Part shown: piece by piece, positions 8,479 through 15,834 of the stretch | Position numbering within the stretch: position 1 is the stretch's first letter | Layout: every line of letters begins with the position of its first letter | NCBI GenBank assembly: GCA_036677805.1 | Contig: JAVBVS010000024.1 | Coordinates: 310,001-374,000, forward strand | Direction: 5' to 3' | Length of the DNA stretch: 64,000 bases | Source of the DNA: SIG78 sp036677805 | Lineage (GTDB): Bacteria > Verrucomicrobiota > Lentisphaeria > Victivallales > Victivallaceae | Position numbers and translations under genes: made by a program | The notes under the pieces: model-generated | The model's database searches: none | What the model was told of the DNA's origin: nothing | Seen by the model: the letters and a program-made list of their open reading frames with translations, nothing else

Positions 8479-9491
8479 CACTGTCCTTTGCGGCGGCGCA
8501 GCGTGGCGTTGTAAAACGAGGGGGAGGCCACTTCGCTGTACCACGGATAGCGTTGCCTCAAGGCGTCGTCCGCATCGCGGGGAATATAACTGAAACGTTT
8601 GTAGAACCATACATATTGTTCCGGGTATTGCCGGATGTAGCGTTCGGAGATCCGCATCAGCTCTTCGATCACCGCCGTGTCGTCGGGATATTCCTCAAAG
8701 GGACGGCTGAGCGTGGCGGAGTGGGCGACGATGCGGTTGTTTTCATCCCGGACGCTGGTGCCGTAGACGATCACCGCGGGAATATGATTGGTTTTGCAGT
8801 AGCGCATCAGCACCGCGGGGGCTTTGCTGCTCGGCGCGGGCAACCCGAAGAAATGGACGAATTCACCGCCGTCCCGGACCCGCGTATTCTGGTCGATCAG
8901 GGTGCCGATGCTCAGGCCCTCGCGCAACGCCTTGACCGCCGCACGCATCGCGCCCCGGGCGAAGACGATCCGCAGCCCCCGCTCCTTTTCGCGGTTGCCG
9001 CGGTTGAGCAGCCGGTTGATGTAGGGATTGCGCACCGGTTTGGCGATGGCCACCATGCGTACATCGGCATAATAAGGCGCCATCAGCCCGGAGGCTTCCC
9101 AGCTGCCCAGATGGGGATTCACGAAGATGATCCGGACGCCGCGCGCCACGTAATCTTCGAGTTCGGCCTTGACCGGCTCGGGCAGTACGCAGACGCGTTC
9201 GATCCGCCGGGGCTTGCCGGTCATCCAGACGAATTCGAGAAAATTAAGCGAGATATTGAACAATCCGGCTTTGGCCACGGCGTGGACTCTGGCCGCGCCC
9301 CACTCCGGGAAGGCGACCCGGATATTGGCTTCGCAGATTTTGTAGGCCGATGGCATCCGGGCCATGCACCAGGCGCAGATATGCGCCAGGACCCGGACGC
9401 CGGACCGGGGCAGAATCCGGATCAAGCCGTAAAAGGAGAGTACGACGGCATACTCCAGCAGGTGGCGGAACTGTTTCAGAACTTTTTTCAT
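8478..9491 (-). CDS. Lysophospholipid/lipid A acyltransferase family (LpxL/HtrB-like)
   Basis: Membrane-associated acyltransferase of the LpxL/LpxM family, which adds secondary acyl chains to lipid A in Gram-negative bacteria. In the 337-residue product the catalytic H-x4-[DE] motif reads NPHLGSWEAS (His127, Glu132), and the N-terminus (about residues 10-45) is hydrophobic, as expected for an inner-membrane anchor. I use the ATG at 9491 (MKKVLK); the frame is open farther upstream but only through a low-complexity stretch that overlaps the preceding gene. It is the last gene of a leftward operon after cstA and an unknown protein, with 22 bp to the upstream stop. Acyl donor and position cannot be told. 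Confidence 0.87.
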   Translation of the reverse strand: MKKVLKQFRHLLEYAVVLSFYGLIRILPRSGVRVLAHICAWCMARMPSAYKICEANIRVAFPEWGAARVHAVAKAGLFNISLNFLEFVWMTGKPRRIERVCVLPEPVKAELEDYVARGVRIIFVNPHLGSWEASGLMAPYYADVRMVAIAKPVRNPYINRLLNRGNREKERGLRIVFARGAMRAAVKALREGLSIGTLIDQNTRVRDGGEFVHFFGLPAPSSKAPAVLMRYCKTNHIPAVIVYGTSVRDENNRIVAHSATLSRPFEEYPDDTAVIEELMRISERYIRQYPEQYVWFYKRFSYIPRDADDALRQRYPWYSEVASPSFYNATLRRRKGQ

Positions 9492-9513
9492 CCGGATTCC
9501 AACGCTTTCCGAA

Positions 9514-10332
9514 CTATTGCCGCCGCCGCCGCGGCGGACGGGTGAAGTGAACCGCGCCCATGCCATCCAGCCGGACTCCCTGCGCAAACAGCACGCTGTT
9601 CAGCGCCGCTTGGCCGATATTCTGCACCAGGTGGCGGCGGCTGAGCTCGTCGCAATCCTGCCGGACGGCGGGCTTCACCTCGCGGACCGTCAGCTCCGGC
9701 GTCACGTACCACAAGCCCCAGCCGTCGAAAAGTTCCTCCGGCGCAATCAGGTTTTCCGGAACCGCCAGATAGAGGAAATCGGCTACGCCGGCGCGGCTGA
9801 GCCGTTCCATGCGCGTGCCTTTGAACAGCGCCTGATGGAGCACCGCCAGCCGGCGGCAGACCTTGTGGTATTCGGCATCGGCGCTGCGCGAATAGGCATA
9901 GCTTTGAAACTCAGCAAAGAGCTCGTCGGTTTCACGCAGTTCCGGTTCGGTCTCCCGGATGCGCGCTTCCAGCTGTTGCTTATGCCGGCGGAGCTCGATC
10001 AGTTCGCGGGCGACGCCGCTGCGGTCGGTGCATTCGGGCAGGCATCCGGCCCGGTCGGTGTGGATATCGATCATGGCGCAGCATGAAATCTGGTTGATCC
10101 GGCCGGCCGCCTCGGACCAGTAGGCGGCGATATCGGCCTGAAATTTGCGGCGGCAGCTGGGCACGCGCAACGCCGCCCCGGTCACATGATTCCGGACCAG
10201 ATGGGCGAGAACCGCCTGCCGGAGCTGAAAATCATTCGGCCGGGCAATGTCTTGCGGTCCGCCCGCCGCCTCCACTGCCGCAAGAACAGGGGCATCGAAG
10301 TCAAAGACCAGCTGTTTATCATTGTTCGTCAT
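9514..10332 (-). CDS. Unknown protein, possible MmcB-like nuclease-fold protein
   Basis: I do not firmly recognise this 272-residue protein. It has no signal peptide or membrane segment. Residues about 45-95 resemble the start of a PD-(D/E)XK-like nuclease (VPSCRRKFQADIAAYW, then ISCCAMIDIHTD); a charged, probably coiled-coil helix follows at about 105-145 (ELIELRRHKQQLEARIRETEPEL); residues about 180-215 (ADFLYLAVPENLI then GWGLWYV) match the strand after the catalytic core in MmcB and phage nucleases that reads like DxLyyaVPxxL...GvlvV. A clear E-x-K active site is not visible, so it may be inactive or only distantly related. It sits 24 bp after cstA and 22 bp before the acyltransferase, clearly in one operon. 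The C-terminus is Arg-rich (RPPRRRRQ). Confidence 0.5.
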   Translation of the reverse strand: MTNNDKQLVFDFDAPVLAAVEAAGGPQDIARPNDFQLRQAVLAHLVRNHVTGAALRVPSCRRKFQADIAAYWSEAAGRINQISCCAMIDIHTDRAGCLPECTDRSGVARELIELRRHKQQLEARIRETEPELRETDELFAEFQSYAYSRSADAEYHKVCRRLAVLHQALFKGTRMERLSRAGVADFLYLAVPENLIAPEELFDGWGLWYVTPELTVREVKPAVRQDCDELSRRHLVQNIGQAALNSVLFAQGVRLDGMGAVHFTRPPRRRRQ

Positions 10333-10356
10333 GATTACCGCCTGCCGTTAGCGTTT

Positions 10357-11796
10357 TCAACAGGATCGCTTGCCGCGCCACCACGCCCAGAGCGCGATCA
10401 TCACGGTCATTTGCGCCGCGATCACATACGATGTCTGCAAATTGAGACCGAAGCCCACCGGCCCGCCATGCGCCGGGGATATCCACAAGATATAGCAAAG
10501 CACGATGAAAACCATAAAAATGGCCGGCGCCAGCGCAATCCAGCGGGTTTTTCCTTCCCGCGCCAGCCAGACCGTCGCCGCCAGCAGGGTCGACGCCGCC
10601 AGCACCTGATTGCCCCAGGCGAAATAATTCCACAGGATGGCGAAGGTTTTGGCGCTTTGATTGGACCACCAGAGCAGATCGGCCACCACCATCAGCATCG
10701 GCAGGCAGATCGCCAGCCGGCAGCTCAGCGGCTTCTGGTCGACATGGAGCATTTCGCCCAGCGCCAGCCGGGCGCTGCGCAGTGCGGTATCGCCCGAAGT
10801 GATTGCCAGAATAACTACGCCGAGGATGGTGCACGCTCCGGCAATGTCGCCGAGAAAGTAGACGGTGATGTGATGCAGAACCGAAGTCGGGTTGTCCGCC
10901 ATATCGGCGGGAAACAGGTTGTAGATGGCCAGTCCGGCTCCGGCCCAGATCATCGCGATGATCCCCTCCAGCACCATCATGCCGTAGAAGGAGCTGCGCG
11001 CCTCGCGCTCCGACCGCATCGTCCGCGCGATGATCGGCGACTGGGTGGCGTGGAATCCCGAGATGATGCCGCAGGCGATGGTCACGAAAAGCAGCGGTAC
11101 CACCGGGTGATTGGCATCCTTGAACATGGCTTCCCGGAAAGCGGGCGTTTCGGTCAGAATCACCGGATTGAGGCAGGCTTGCCAGAACAGCGCGCCGAAG
11201 ATCGCCAGGGTGCTGACGATCAGCAGTCCGCCGAACCAGGGGTAGAGCAGTCCGATGATTTTGTCGATCGGAAAGAGCGCCGCGAGCACATAATAAAGCG
11301 TGATTGCTCCCACCGCGGTCCAGAAATAGTCACCCGGCAGCAGCCCGGAGACCAGGTTGGCCGGAATATTTACGAAAACCGCCACCACCAACAGCAGCAA
11401 CATGACGGTGAAGACCGAAAAGAAGCGGTAGTATCCTTCACCGAGATTTTCCCGGACCAGCAGCGGCAGATTGGCGCCGTTGCGCCGCAGCGACATCATC
11501 CCGGAGAGAAAATCGTGGGTTGCTCCGGCGATCAGGTTGCCCAGCGGGATGATCACGAAGACGATGCTGCCGAATTTGACCCCGAGAATCACCCCGATCA
11601 CCGGCCCGACTCCGGCGATGTTGAGCAGCTGGATCAGCATGTTTTTCCAATGGGGCAGAGGCACGAAATCGACCCCGTCTGGATTTCTGATGCAGGGGGT
11701 TTCCCGATCGTCCGGCTTCAGGATTTTTTCCACCAGTTTGCCGTAAGTGAAGTATCCGGCGATCAGCAGCACAATACCGAACAGAAAAAGCAGCAT
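10357..11796 (-). CDS. cstA: CstA-family (carbon starvation) peptide/pyruvate transporter
   Basis: Polytopic inner-membrane protein of the CstA family, whose studied members import peptides or pyruvate during nutrient limitation. The product of 479 residues is the short form of the family. Signatures seen are GPVIGVILG near the N-terminus, SGFHATQSPIIARTM in the middle and AITSGDTALRSARL towards the C-terminus, among about 12-14 hydrophobic segments. I prefer the ATG at 11796 (MLLFLF) because GAAGGA stands 6 nt before it; an ATG at 11820 would add eight residues and has no ribosome site. It opens an operon with an unknown protein and an acyltransferase, and is divergent from the EamA gene. 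Substrate is inferred only from the family. Confidence 0.88.
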   Translation of the reverse strand: MLLFLFGIVLLIAGYFTYGKLVEKILKPDDRETPCIRNPDGVDFVPLPHWKNMLIQLLNIAGVGPVIGVILGVKFGSIVFVIIPLGNLIAGATHDFLSGMMSLRRNGANLPLLVRENLGEGYYRFFSVFTVMLLLLVVAVFVNIPANLVSGLLPGDYFWTAVGAITLYYVLAALFPIDKIIGLLYPWFGGLLIVSTLAIFGALFWQACLNPVILTETPAFREAMFKDANHPVVPLLFVTIACGIISGFHATQSPIIARTMRSEREARSSFYGMMVLEGIIAMIWAGAGLAIYNLFPADMADNPTSVLHHITVYFLGDIAGACTILGVVILAITSGDTALRSARLALGEMLHVDQKPLSCRLAICLPMLMVVADLLWWSNQSAKTFAILWNYFAWGNQVLAASTLLAATVWLAREGKTRWIALAPAIFMVFIVLCYILWISPAHGGPVGFGLNLQTSYVIAAQMTVMIALWAWWRGKRSC

Positions 11797-11846
11797 GATA
11801 ATTCCTTCAACCTTTCTCATGCCTGATGAGTGAACATAATGTATTT

Positions 11847-11874
11847 AATGTACCATAAAAACCGTCGATTGCAA
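11847..11874 (-). promoter_or_regulatory. Candidate promoter of the cstA operon
   Basis: Minus strand TTGCAA (11874-11869), 16 bp spacer, TACATT (11852-11847), about 45 nt before the cstA ATG. It shares TATG-G/C-TACATTAAAT with the promoter at 5479-5507. Confidence 0.45.
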
Positions 11875-11942
11875 GTGCATACGGGGAAAGATCGGAGTTC
11901 GGCGGCGCTTGGCGCGGGCATTTCGGAATATGCTCTGCATCA

Positions 11943-11972
11943 TTGGCAAAATCCGGGTCCGCGGATTATATT
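11943..11972 (+). promoter_or_regulatory. Candidate promoter of the EamA transporter
   Basis: TTGGCA (11943-11948) and TATATT (11967-11972) with an 18 bp spacer; transcription would start about 30 nt before the ATG at 12010, which supports that start over any farther upstream. Confidence 0.5.
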
Positions 11973-12009
11973 AAATGTCTTTGTATTGCGGGATGGAAAG
12001 CATCAAACG

Positions 12010-12906
12010 ATGAATGATATGAATTTTCCGGCCTGGCTCGCGCCGATTCTGTTGTCGGCGCTGCTGCTGGGGGTCTATGACGTGACCAAAAAACGGGCGG
12101 TGGCGGACAATCCGGTGATGCCGGTATTGTTTCTGTCCAATCTCTGCGGGACGCTGTTCCTCGTGTCGGGGCTGGCGCTGACCGGGCATCTGGCCGCGGC
12201 GCTGGCGTGCACGCCGTGGCAGTGGCTGCTGATTCTGGGCAAAGCGGTCATCGTGGCGTCGAGCTGGGCCTGCGTCTACTATGCCATGCGCGAACTGCCG
12301 ATTTCGATTGCCTCGCCGGTGCGGGCGTCGGCGCCGCTCTGGGTTTTCCTCGGCGGGCTGGTGCTGTTCGGTGAAATCCCCAACGGGCTTCAGGCGGTGG
12401 CGATGCTGGCGATTTTCGCCGGTTATTACGCTTTTGCGGCATTGGGCAAACTGGAAGATATCGACTGGCGGCGGCACCGGGGTATCCGGGCGATTTTCAT
12501 CGGGACGCTGCTGGGCGCGGGCGCGGCGCTTTACGACAAATATCTGCTCAATGTGCTCAAGCTCGATTTCCTGACCGTGCAGTGCTATTTCGCGCTCAAT
12601 CTGGTCGCCGTGCTGGGCGGGTTCTGGGGCGTTTACTATTTGCGGGGGCGGCAATCGCGGCCGTTTCACTGGCACTGGACCATTGCGGCGACCGGGGTGC
12701 TGCTGATTGCCGCCGATTTCTGCTATTTCTACGCGGTGAGCCTGCCCGAGATCCAGATTTCGATCCTGTCGCTGGTGCGGCGTTCCAGCTGCGTGGTGAG
12801 CTTCCTGATCGGCGCCGGGTTGTTCCGCGAACGCCATCTCCGGCGCAAGCTCGCCGCGCTGGCGCTGATCCTGGCGGGCGTCATTCTGCTGGCGTGGGCC
12901 CGCTAA
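12010..12906 (+). CDS. EamA/DMT-family transporter
   Basis: Inner-membrane protein of 298 residues from the drug/metabolite transporter superfamily, with ten predicted hydrophobic helices arranged as two EamA repeats of about 140 residues each; the second begins near FIGTLLGAGAALYDKYLL. Such proteins export amino acids or other metabolites, or scavenge sugars; the substrate cannot be read from sequence. The frame is open 60 codons further upstream, but the promoter at 11943-11972 and GGAAAG before the ATG at 12010 (MNDMNF) set the start. It is transcribed alone, divergently from cstA and convergently to the hldE-type operon. Confidence 0.85.
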   Translation: MNDMNFPAWLAPILLSALLLGVYDVTKKRAVADNPVMPVLFLSNLCGTLFLVSGLALTGHLAAALACTPWQWLLILGKAVIVASSWACVYYAMRELPISIASPVRASAPLWVFLGGLVLFGEIPNGLQAVAMLAIFAGYYAFAALGKLEDIDWRRHRGIRAIFIGTLLGAGAALYDKYLLNVLKLDFLTVQCYFALNLVAVLGGFWGVYYLRGRQSRPFHWHWTIAATGVLLIAADFCYFYAVSLPEIQISILSLVRRSSCVVSFLIGAGLFRERHLRRKLAALALILAGVILLAWAR

Positions 12907-12949
12907 GATACGATTGCGGTCAGCGTACCTGCGCGAAACTGCGCTTATT

Positions 12950-13477
12950 TTATTCCATGACGTCGTCATCCCGGCGCATCCGGGCGATGGTCTGGGTAGT
13001 CGAGTAGCCTTCGACGAAGGGAATGAAGCAGAATTCGCTGCCGCCATCGAGCAACGCCTGACGTTCTTCCTCATTCAGCGTTTCAATGGTATAATCGCCG
13101 CCTTTGACGTAAACGTCGGGCTCCAGCGCGCGCAGTTCCGCGGTGCAGCGCTCGCCGGCGAAAATCACCGTCGCATCCACCGCCGCCAGCCCCGCCAGCA
13201 CGAAGGCGCGGGCGTATTCGTCATTGACCGGGCGGGTCGGCCCCTTCAATTCGCGCACCGACGCGTCGGCATTGATCAGCACCAGCAGCGCATCGGCGGC
13301 CAGACGCGCCCGGTGGAGGTAATCCACATGCCCCCGGTGCAGAATATCGAAGCAGCCGTTGGTCACGGCCAGGCGCTTGCCCTGACGGCGCAGGCGCTCG
13401 CGCCAGTCGATGGCGTCGGCGAGGCCCATGATCTTGTCGGCGGGATAAATCGGTTCGGCGGCGGGATTCTTTTTCAT
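12950..13477 (-). CDS. rfaE2: D-glycero-beta-D-manno-heptose 1-phosphate adenylyltransferase (stand-alone)
   Basis: Cytidylyltransferase-fold enzyme that transfers AMP to heptose 1-phosphate, giving ADP-heptose for the lipopolysaccharide core. The 175-residue protein matches the C-terminal domain of HldE. It has NGCFDILHRGH with the catalytic HxGH at 47-50 and a YVKGGDY motif, but lacks the kinase domain, so it is the split form. ATGA overlap with the upstream dCMP deaminase gene (stop 13474-13476, ATG at 13477) indicates translational coupling. The kinase partner is not in the window. Its presence argues for an LPS-containing outer membrane. Confidence 0.92.
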   Translation of the reverse strand: MKKNPAAEPIYPADKIMGLADAIDWRERLRRQGKRLAVTNGCFDILHRGHVDYLHRARLAADALLVLINADASVRELKGPTRPVNDEYARAFVLAGLAAVDATVIFAGERCTAELRALEPDVYVKGGDYTIETLNEEERQALLDGGSEFCFIPFVEGYSTTQTIARMRRDDDVME

Positions 13478-13983
13478 GCGGACGGTTCTCCGGAAATTTC
13501 GGGCATCGGCCGGATGGCGACGCCGGCTTCGGCCAGAAGCTGCATGGAAACTTCATCAATGCTGTAGCGCTGCTTGAAAATCACCTCTTTGATGCCGGCG
13601 TTGATGATCATCTTGGAACAGAGCAGACAGGGACTGTAGGTGGTGTAAAGCGTCGCCCCCTTGACCGCGATGCCGTGATAGGCGGCCTGAACGATCGCGT
13701 TTTCCTCGGCGTGGCAGCAGAGGCATTCGCCGAGATTTTTGCCTGAGGGCGTGTCGGAGTTGCAGCGCGGGCAGCCGCCTTCGTCGCAGTTGCGGATACC
13801 GCGCGGCGTCCCGTTGTAGCCGGTCGAAATGATCCGGTGGTCGCGCACCAGCACCGCCGCGACATGGCGGCGGCGGCAGTTGCTGCGCGACGCCGCGACT
13901 TCGGCGATGGCCATGAAATAGTGATCCCAGTCCGGCCGTTTTTCCGGCCCCGGCATCCGGTTCGCTTCGGCGTCTTGGCTCAT
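13474..13983 (-). CDS. dCMP deaminase / ComEB-type cytidine deaminase family
   Basis: Zinc-dependent deaminase converting dCMP to dUMP for thymidylate synthesis. The 169-residue protein has the zinc-binding H-A-E at 91-93 (CCHAEENA) and PCLLC at 118-122, plus an N-terminal segment typical of dCMP deaminases (RPDWDHYFMAIAEVAASRSNC). An inserted zinc site is likely: Cys66, Cys71 and Cys74 with Cys87/89/90 in CDEGGCPRC and GECLCC, as in other bacterial and phage dCMP deaminases. I choose the ATG at 13983, which overlaps the upstream FAH stop as ATGA; the frame extends further up only over that gene. Both gene junctions are ATGA overlaps. Confidence 0.9.
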   Translation of the reverse strand: MSQDAEANRMPGPEKRPDWDHYFMAIAEVAASRSNCRRRHVAAVLVRDHRIISTGYNGTPRGIRNCDEGGCPRCNSDTPSGKNLGECLCCHAEENAIVQAAYHGIAVKGATLYTTYSPCLLCSKMIINAGIKEVIFKQRYSIDEVSMQLLAEAGVAIRPMPEISGEPSA

Positions 13984-14636
13984 GCGGAGACTCTCCATGA
14001 AAATTCGCTGCCGCGATGGTCGATGAGTTTCATCACGTCGCCGGAATGCAGCTCGCCCACGCCGGACGGCGTCCCGGTATAAATCAGATCGCCCGGCAGG
14101 AGCGACCAGTAACGCGAAAGCTCGACCAGCAGCCGGACGATCGGATAGATCATCTTGCCGCTGCATCCGGACTGCCGCAGTTCGCCGTTCACATATCCGG
14201 CGAAGGTCAGCGCCTCCAGCCGGTCGCGCTGCGGGTCGAAGGTGTGAAGCCAGCCCAGCGGCGCGCTTTTCTCAAACGCCTTGCTGCACTCCCACGGCGC
14301 GCCCTTGCGGCGCAGTTCGGTCTGCAATTCACGCAGCGTGAGATCGCTGCCGACGCCGAGCGCCCGGATGAATTCCGGCGCGCGGGCTGAATCGGTCACT
14401 TTGCCGGCGCTTCCGATCAGGACCACGAGTTCGGTTTCGTAGTGCAGCGCTCCGGCTCCGGCAATCGGGTCGATGGTTTTGCCCGGCGCCAGGAGCGACT
14501 GCGGCGGCTTCATGAAGATCACCGGCGGCTGCGCCGGATCGTTGTCGAATTCACGGATGTGTTCGGCGTAGTTGCGCCCGATGCAGAAAACGCGCTCCGG
14601 CTGGAAATGATCGGTTGCGTCGACGATCAGCGGCAT
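13980..14636 (-). CDS. Fumarylacetoacetate hydrolase family protein
   Basis: Soluble FAH-fold enzyme of 218 residues. The metal ligands are the expected ones: Glu67 and Glu69 in HYETELVVLIG and Asp98 in GVGSDLTLRELQ. The short length and the core GRNYAEH, YTGTPSGVG match YcgM-like acylpyruvate hydrolases or oxaloacetate decarboxylases rather than true fumarylacetoacetase. It is first in a three-gene operon, overlapping the deaminase by ATGA, and diverges from the HD gene. The substrate is uncertain; the neighbours do not point to aromatic breakdown, so a housekeeping repair role (oxaloacetate or acylpyruvate clearance) is possible. Confidence 0.87.
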   Translation of the reverse strand: MPLIVDATDHFQPERVFCIGRNYAEHIREFDNDPAQPPVIFMKPPQSLLAPGKTIDPIAGAGALHYETELVVLIGSAGKVTDSARAPEFIRALGVGSDLTLRELQTELRRKGAPWECSKAFEKSAPLGWLHTFDPQRDRLEALTFAGYVNGELRQSGCSGKMIYPIVRLLVELSRYWSLLPGDLIYTGTPSGVGELHSGDVMKLIDHRGSEFSWRVSA

Positions 14637-14669
14637 GTTGCGATTTTACCTGTTTTTCCGGAAATGAAC

Positions 14670-14721
14670 TTGTTTTTGGGAAAATTCCGATTATTATACA
14701 GTAACACGGAAAGGAAGCGAA
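14670..14721. promoter_or_regulatory. Overlapping divergent promoters (FAH operon / HD gene)
   Basis: The plus strand offers TTGTTT (14670-14675) and TATTAT (14692-14697) with 16 bp between them, towards the HD gene. The minus strand offers TATAAT (14698-14693) with a weak -35 TTCGCT 17 bp away, towards the FAH gene. The two -10 elements share the same bases. Confidence 0.4.
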
Positions 14722-14726
14722 TACAA

Positions 14727-15383
14727 GTGGACGATTGGTTTGAAGCCGCACAAAAGTGGGCGGAGCAACATCTTGGCGCCGTGCCCGACGGCCATGATTT
14801 CGATCATACGCTGCGGGTGCTGAAACATGCCGAGGCGCTGTGCGACGCCTACCCGCAGGCCGACCGCGAAGTGGTGCGGATCGCGGCGGTCTTGCACGAC
14901 ATTGCGCGTCCGGAGGAGCTGGCCGGCTGCGGCCGGCCCGATCATGCGCTGGCGGGGGCGGAGATGGCCGCGACCTTTCTGCGCGAGGCGGGGGCGCCGG
15001 CAGCGTTGGCCGAGGTGATTGCCGGTTGCATCCGGGAGCACCGCTACCGCTCGGACCGGCAGCCTTCGACGCTGGAGGCGCAAATTCTTTTCGACGCCGA
15101 CAAACTTGACAGTCTGGGGGCGGCGGGGATCGGCCGGGCGTTTCTGTTCGCGGGGCGACTGGGGGCGCGCTTGCACAACCGCCCGGAAGAGGCGCTGGCG
15201 GGGACGGCGTACGGCCGGGAGGATACGGCCTACCGGGAGTATCTGGTCAAGCTCCGCAAGCTGCCGGAAGCGCTGCAAACCGAGGCCGGCCGATTGCGGG
15301 CGGAAGCGCTGCTGGGCTTCATGGCGGAGTTTTTCCGGCAGCTTGACCGGGAAATCTATCCGGAAAAGATTGCAAAAAACTGA
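14727..15383 (+). CDS. HD-domain metal-dependent phosphohydrolase
   Basis: HD-superfamily hydrolase of 218 residues, similar in layout to E. coli YedJ. The metal-binding residues are visible: His27 in HDFDHTLRV, His57-Asp58 in VLHDIA and Asp in FDADKLDSLG. The start is a GTG at 14727, preceded at good distance by AAGGAAG and placed just after the promoter; a long upstream extension of the frame runs antisense to the FAH gene and is not credible. It stands alone, followed directly by tRNA-Thr. Substrate is unknown; a nucleotide or phosphate ester is usual for the family. Confidence 0.82.
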   Translation: MDDWFEAAQKWAEQHLGAVPDGHDFDHTLRVLKHAEALCDAYPQADREVVRIAAVLHDIARPEELAGCGRPDHALAGAEMAATFLREAGAPAALAEVIAGCIREHRYRSDRQPSTLEAQILFDADKLDSLGAAGIGRAFLFAGRLGARLHNRPEEALAGTAYGREDTAYREYLVKLRKLPEALQTEAGRLRAEALLGFMAEFFRQLDREIYPEKIAKN

Positions 15384-15398
15384 AACCGGCGCTATTGT
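15370..15398 (+). promoter_or_regulatory. Promoter of tRNA-Thr
   Basis: TTGCAA (15370-15375), 17 bp spacer, TATTGT (15393-15398), placed about 22 nt before the mature tRNA and overlapping the 3' end of the HD gene. Confidence 0.55.
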
Positions 15399-15420
15399 AT
15401 CGGTATTGCCAGATTGATTG

Positions 15421-15496
15421 GCCGGCTTAGCTCAGTTGGTAGAGCAGTTGACTTGTAATCAGCAGGTCGTCGGTTCGATTCCGACAGCCGGCTCCA
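15421..15496 (+). tRNA. tRNA-Thr (anticodon TGT)
   Basis: A complete 76-nt cloverleaf: acceptor GCCGGCT pairs with AGCCGGC, D-arm GCTC/GAGC, anticodon arm GTTGA/TCAGC with loop CTTGTAA (anticodon TGT, decoding ACA and other Thr codons by wobble), T-arm GTCGG/CCGAC with TTCGATT, discriminator T. The 3' CCA is encoded. Confidence 0.97.
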
Positions 15497-15507
15497 TTTT
15501 TAAGCTC

Positions 15508-15555
15508 AAAACCACGATAAATCATACCTTAAGTGATTCATCGTGGTTTTTTATG
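15508..15555 (+). terminator. Rho-independent terminator after tRNA-Thr
   Basis: AAAACCACGAT (15508-15518) pairs perfectly with ATCGTGGTTTT (15540-15550), with a TCA/TGA inner pair, followed by further T. It ends the tRNA transcript. Confidence 0.75.
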
Positions 15556-15711
15556 GTTCCAAACAAAAATTACGGCAGATTTTGCGCTCTGAACTTCTAC
15601 GGCGGAATCGGGTTTTCGCCCCGTCACGGCATGGCGGCGGCGCGGCGATCACCGTGATTTCGGATTGAATCTCATTCGGTTTGGGCGGGGGCGATCCGCG
15701 ATCGACGATTT

Positions 15712-15726
15712 TGTTGCATTGCAACA
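15712..15726. promoter_or_regulatory. Palindrome, possible operator of the MFS gene
   Basis: TGTTGCATTGCAACA is a perfect inverted repeat (7-bp arms, 1-bp centre) about 60 bp upstream of the MFS promoter. It could bind a TetR- or MarR-type repressor, but no regulator gene is adjacent. Confidence 0.3.
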
Positions 15727-15786
15727 TGGGGAGAAGATTTTTTCGAGGATTTGTGCGATTTCCGGGTGTGAAAAGAGGATGGATGT

Positions 15787-15794
15787 GCTATAGT
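15787..15794 (+). promoter_or_regulatory. Extended -10 promoter of the MFS gene
   Basis: TGC TATAGT (extended -10) ends at 15794, about 40 nt before the ATG at 15835. No clear -35 at 17 bp. Confidence 0.4.
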
Positions 15795-15834
15795 AACGGA
15801 ATTGCGGCAATTCCGCCGCCGGATTTCGGACGCG

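Larger units (their letters stand above)
15497..15834. other. Intergenic region between tRNA-Thr and MFS gene
   Basis: 338 bp without a gene. It holds the tRNA terminator, then about 150 bp in which I see nothing, then the 15-bp palindrome at 15712-15726 and the extended -10 at 15787-15794 that serve the MFS gene. An open frame covering the tRNA is not real. Confidence 0.7.

Noticed and set aside
8373..8480. TPP riboswitch before thiD
   Set aside because: The leader is very short and no THI-box sequence is seen.
15418..15657. Open frame spanning tRNA-Thr
   Set aside because: Translation of a tRNA gene; a frequent false call.
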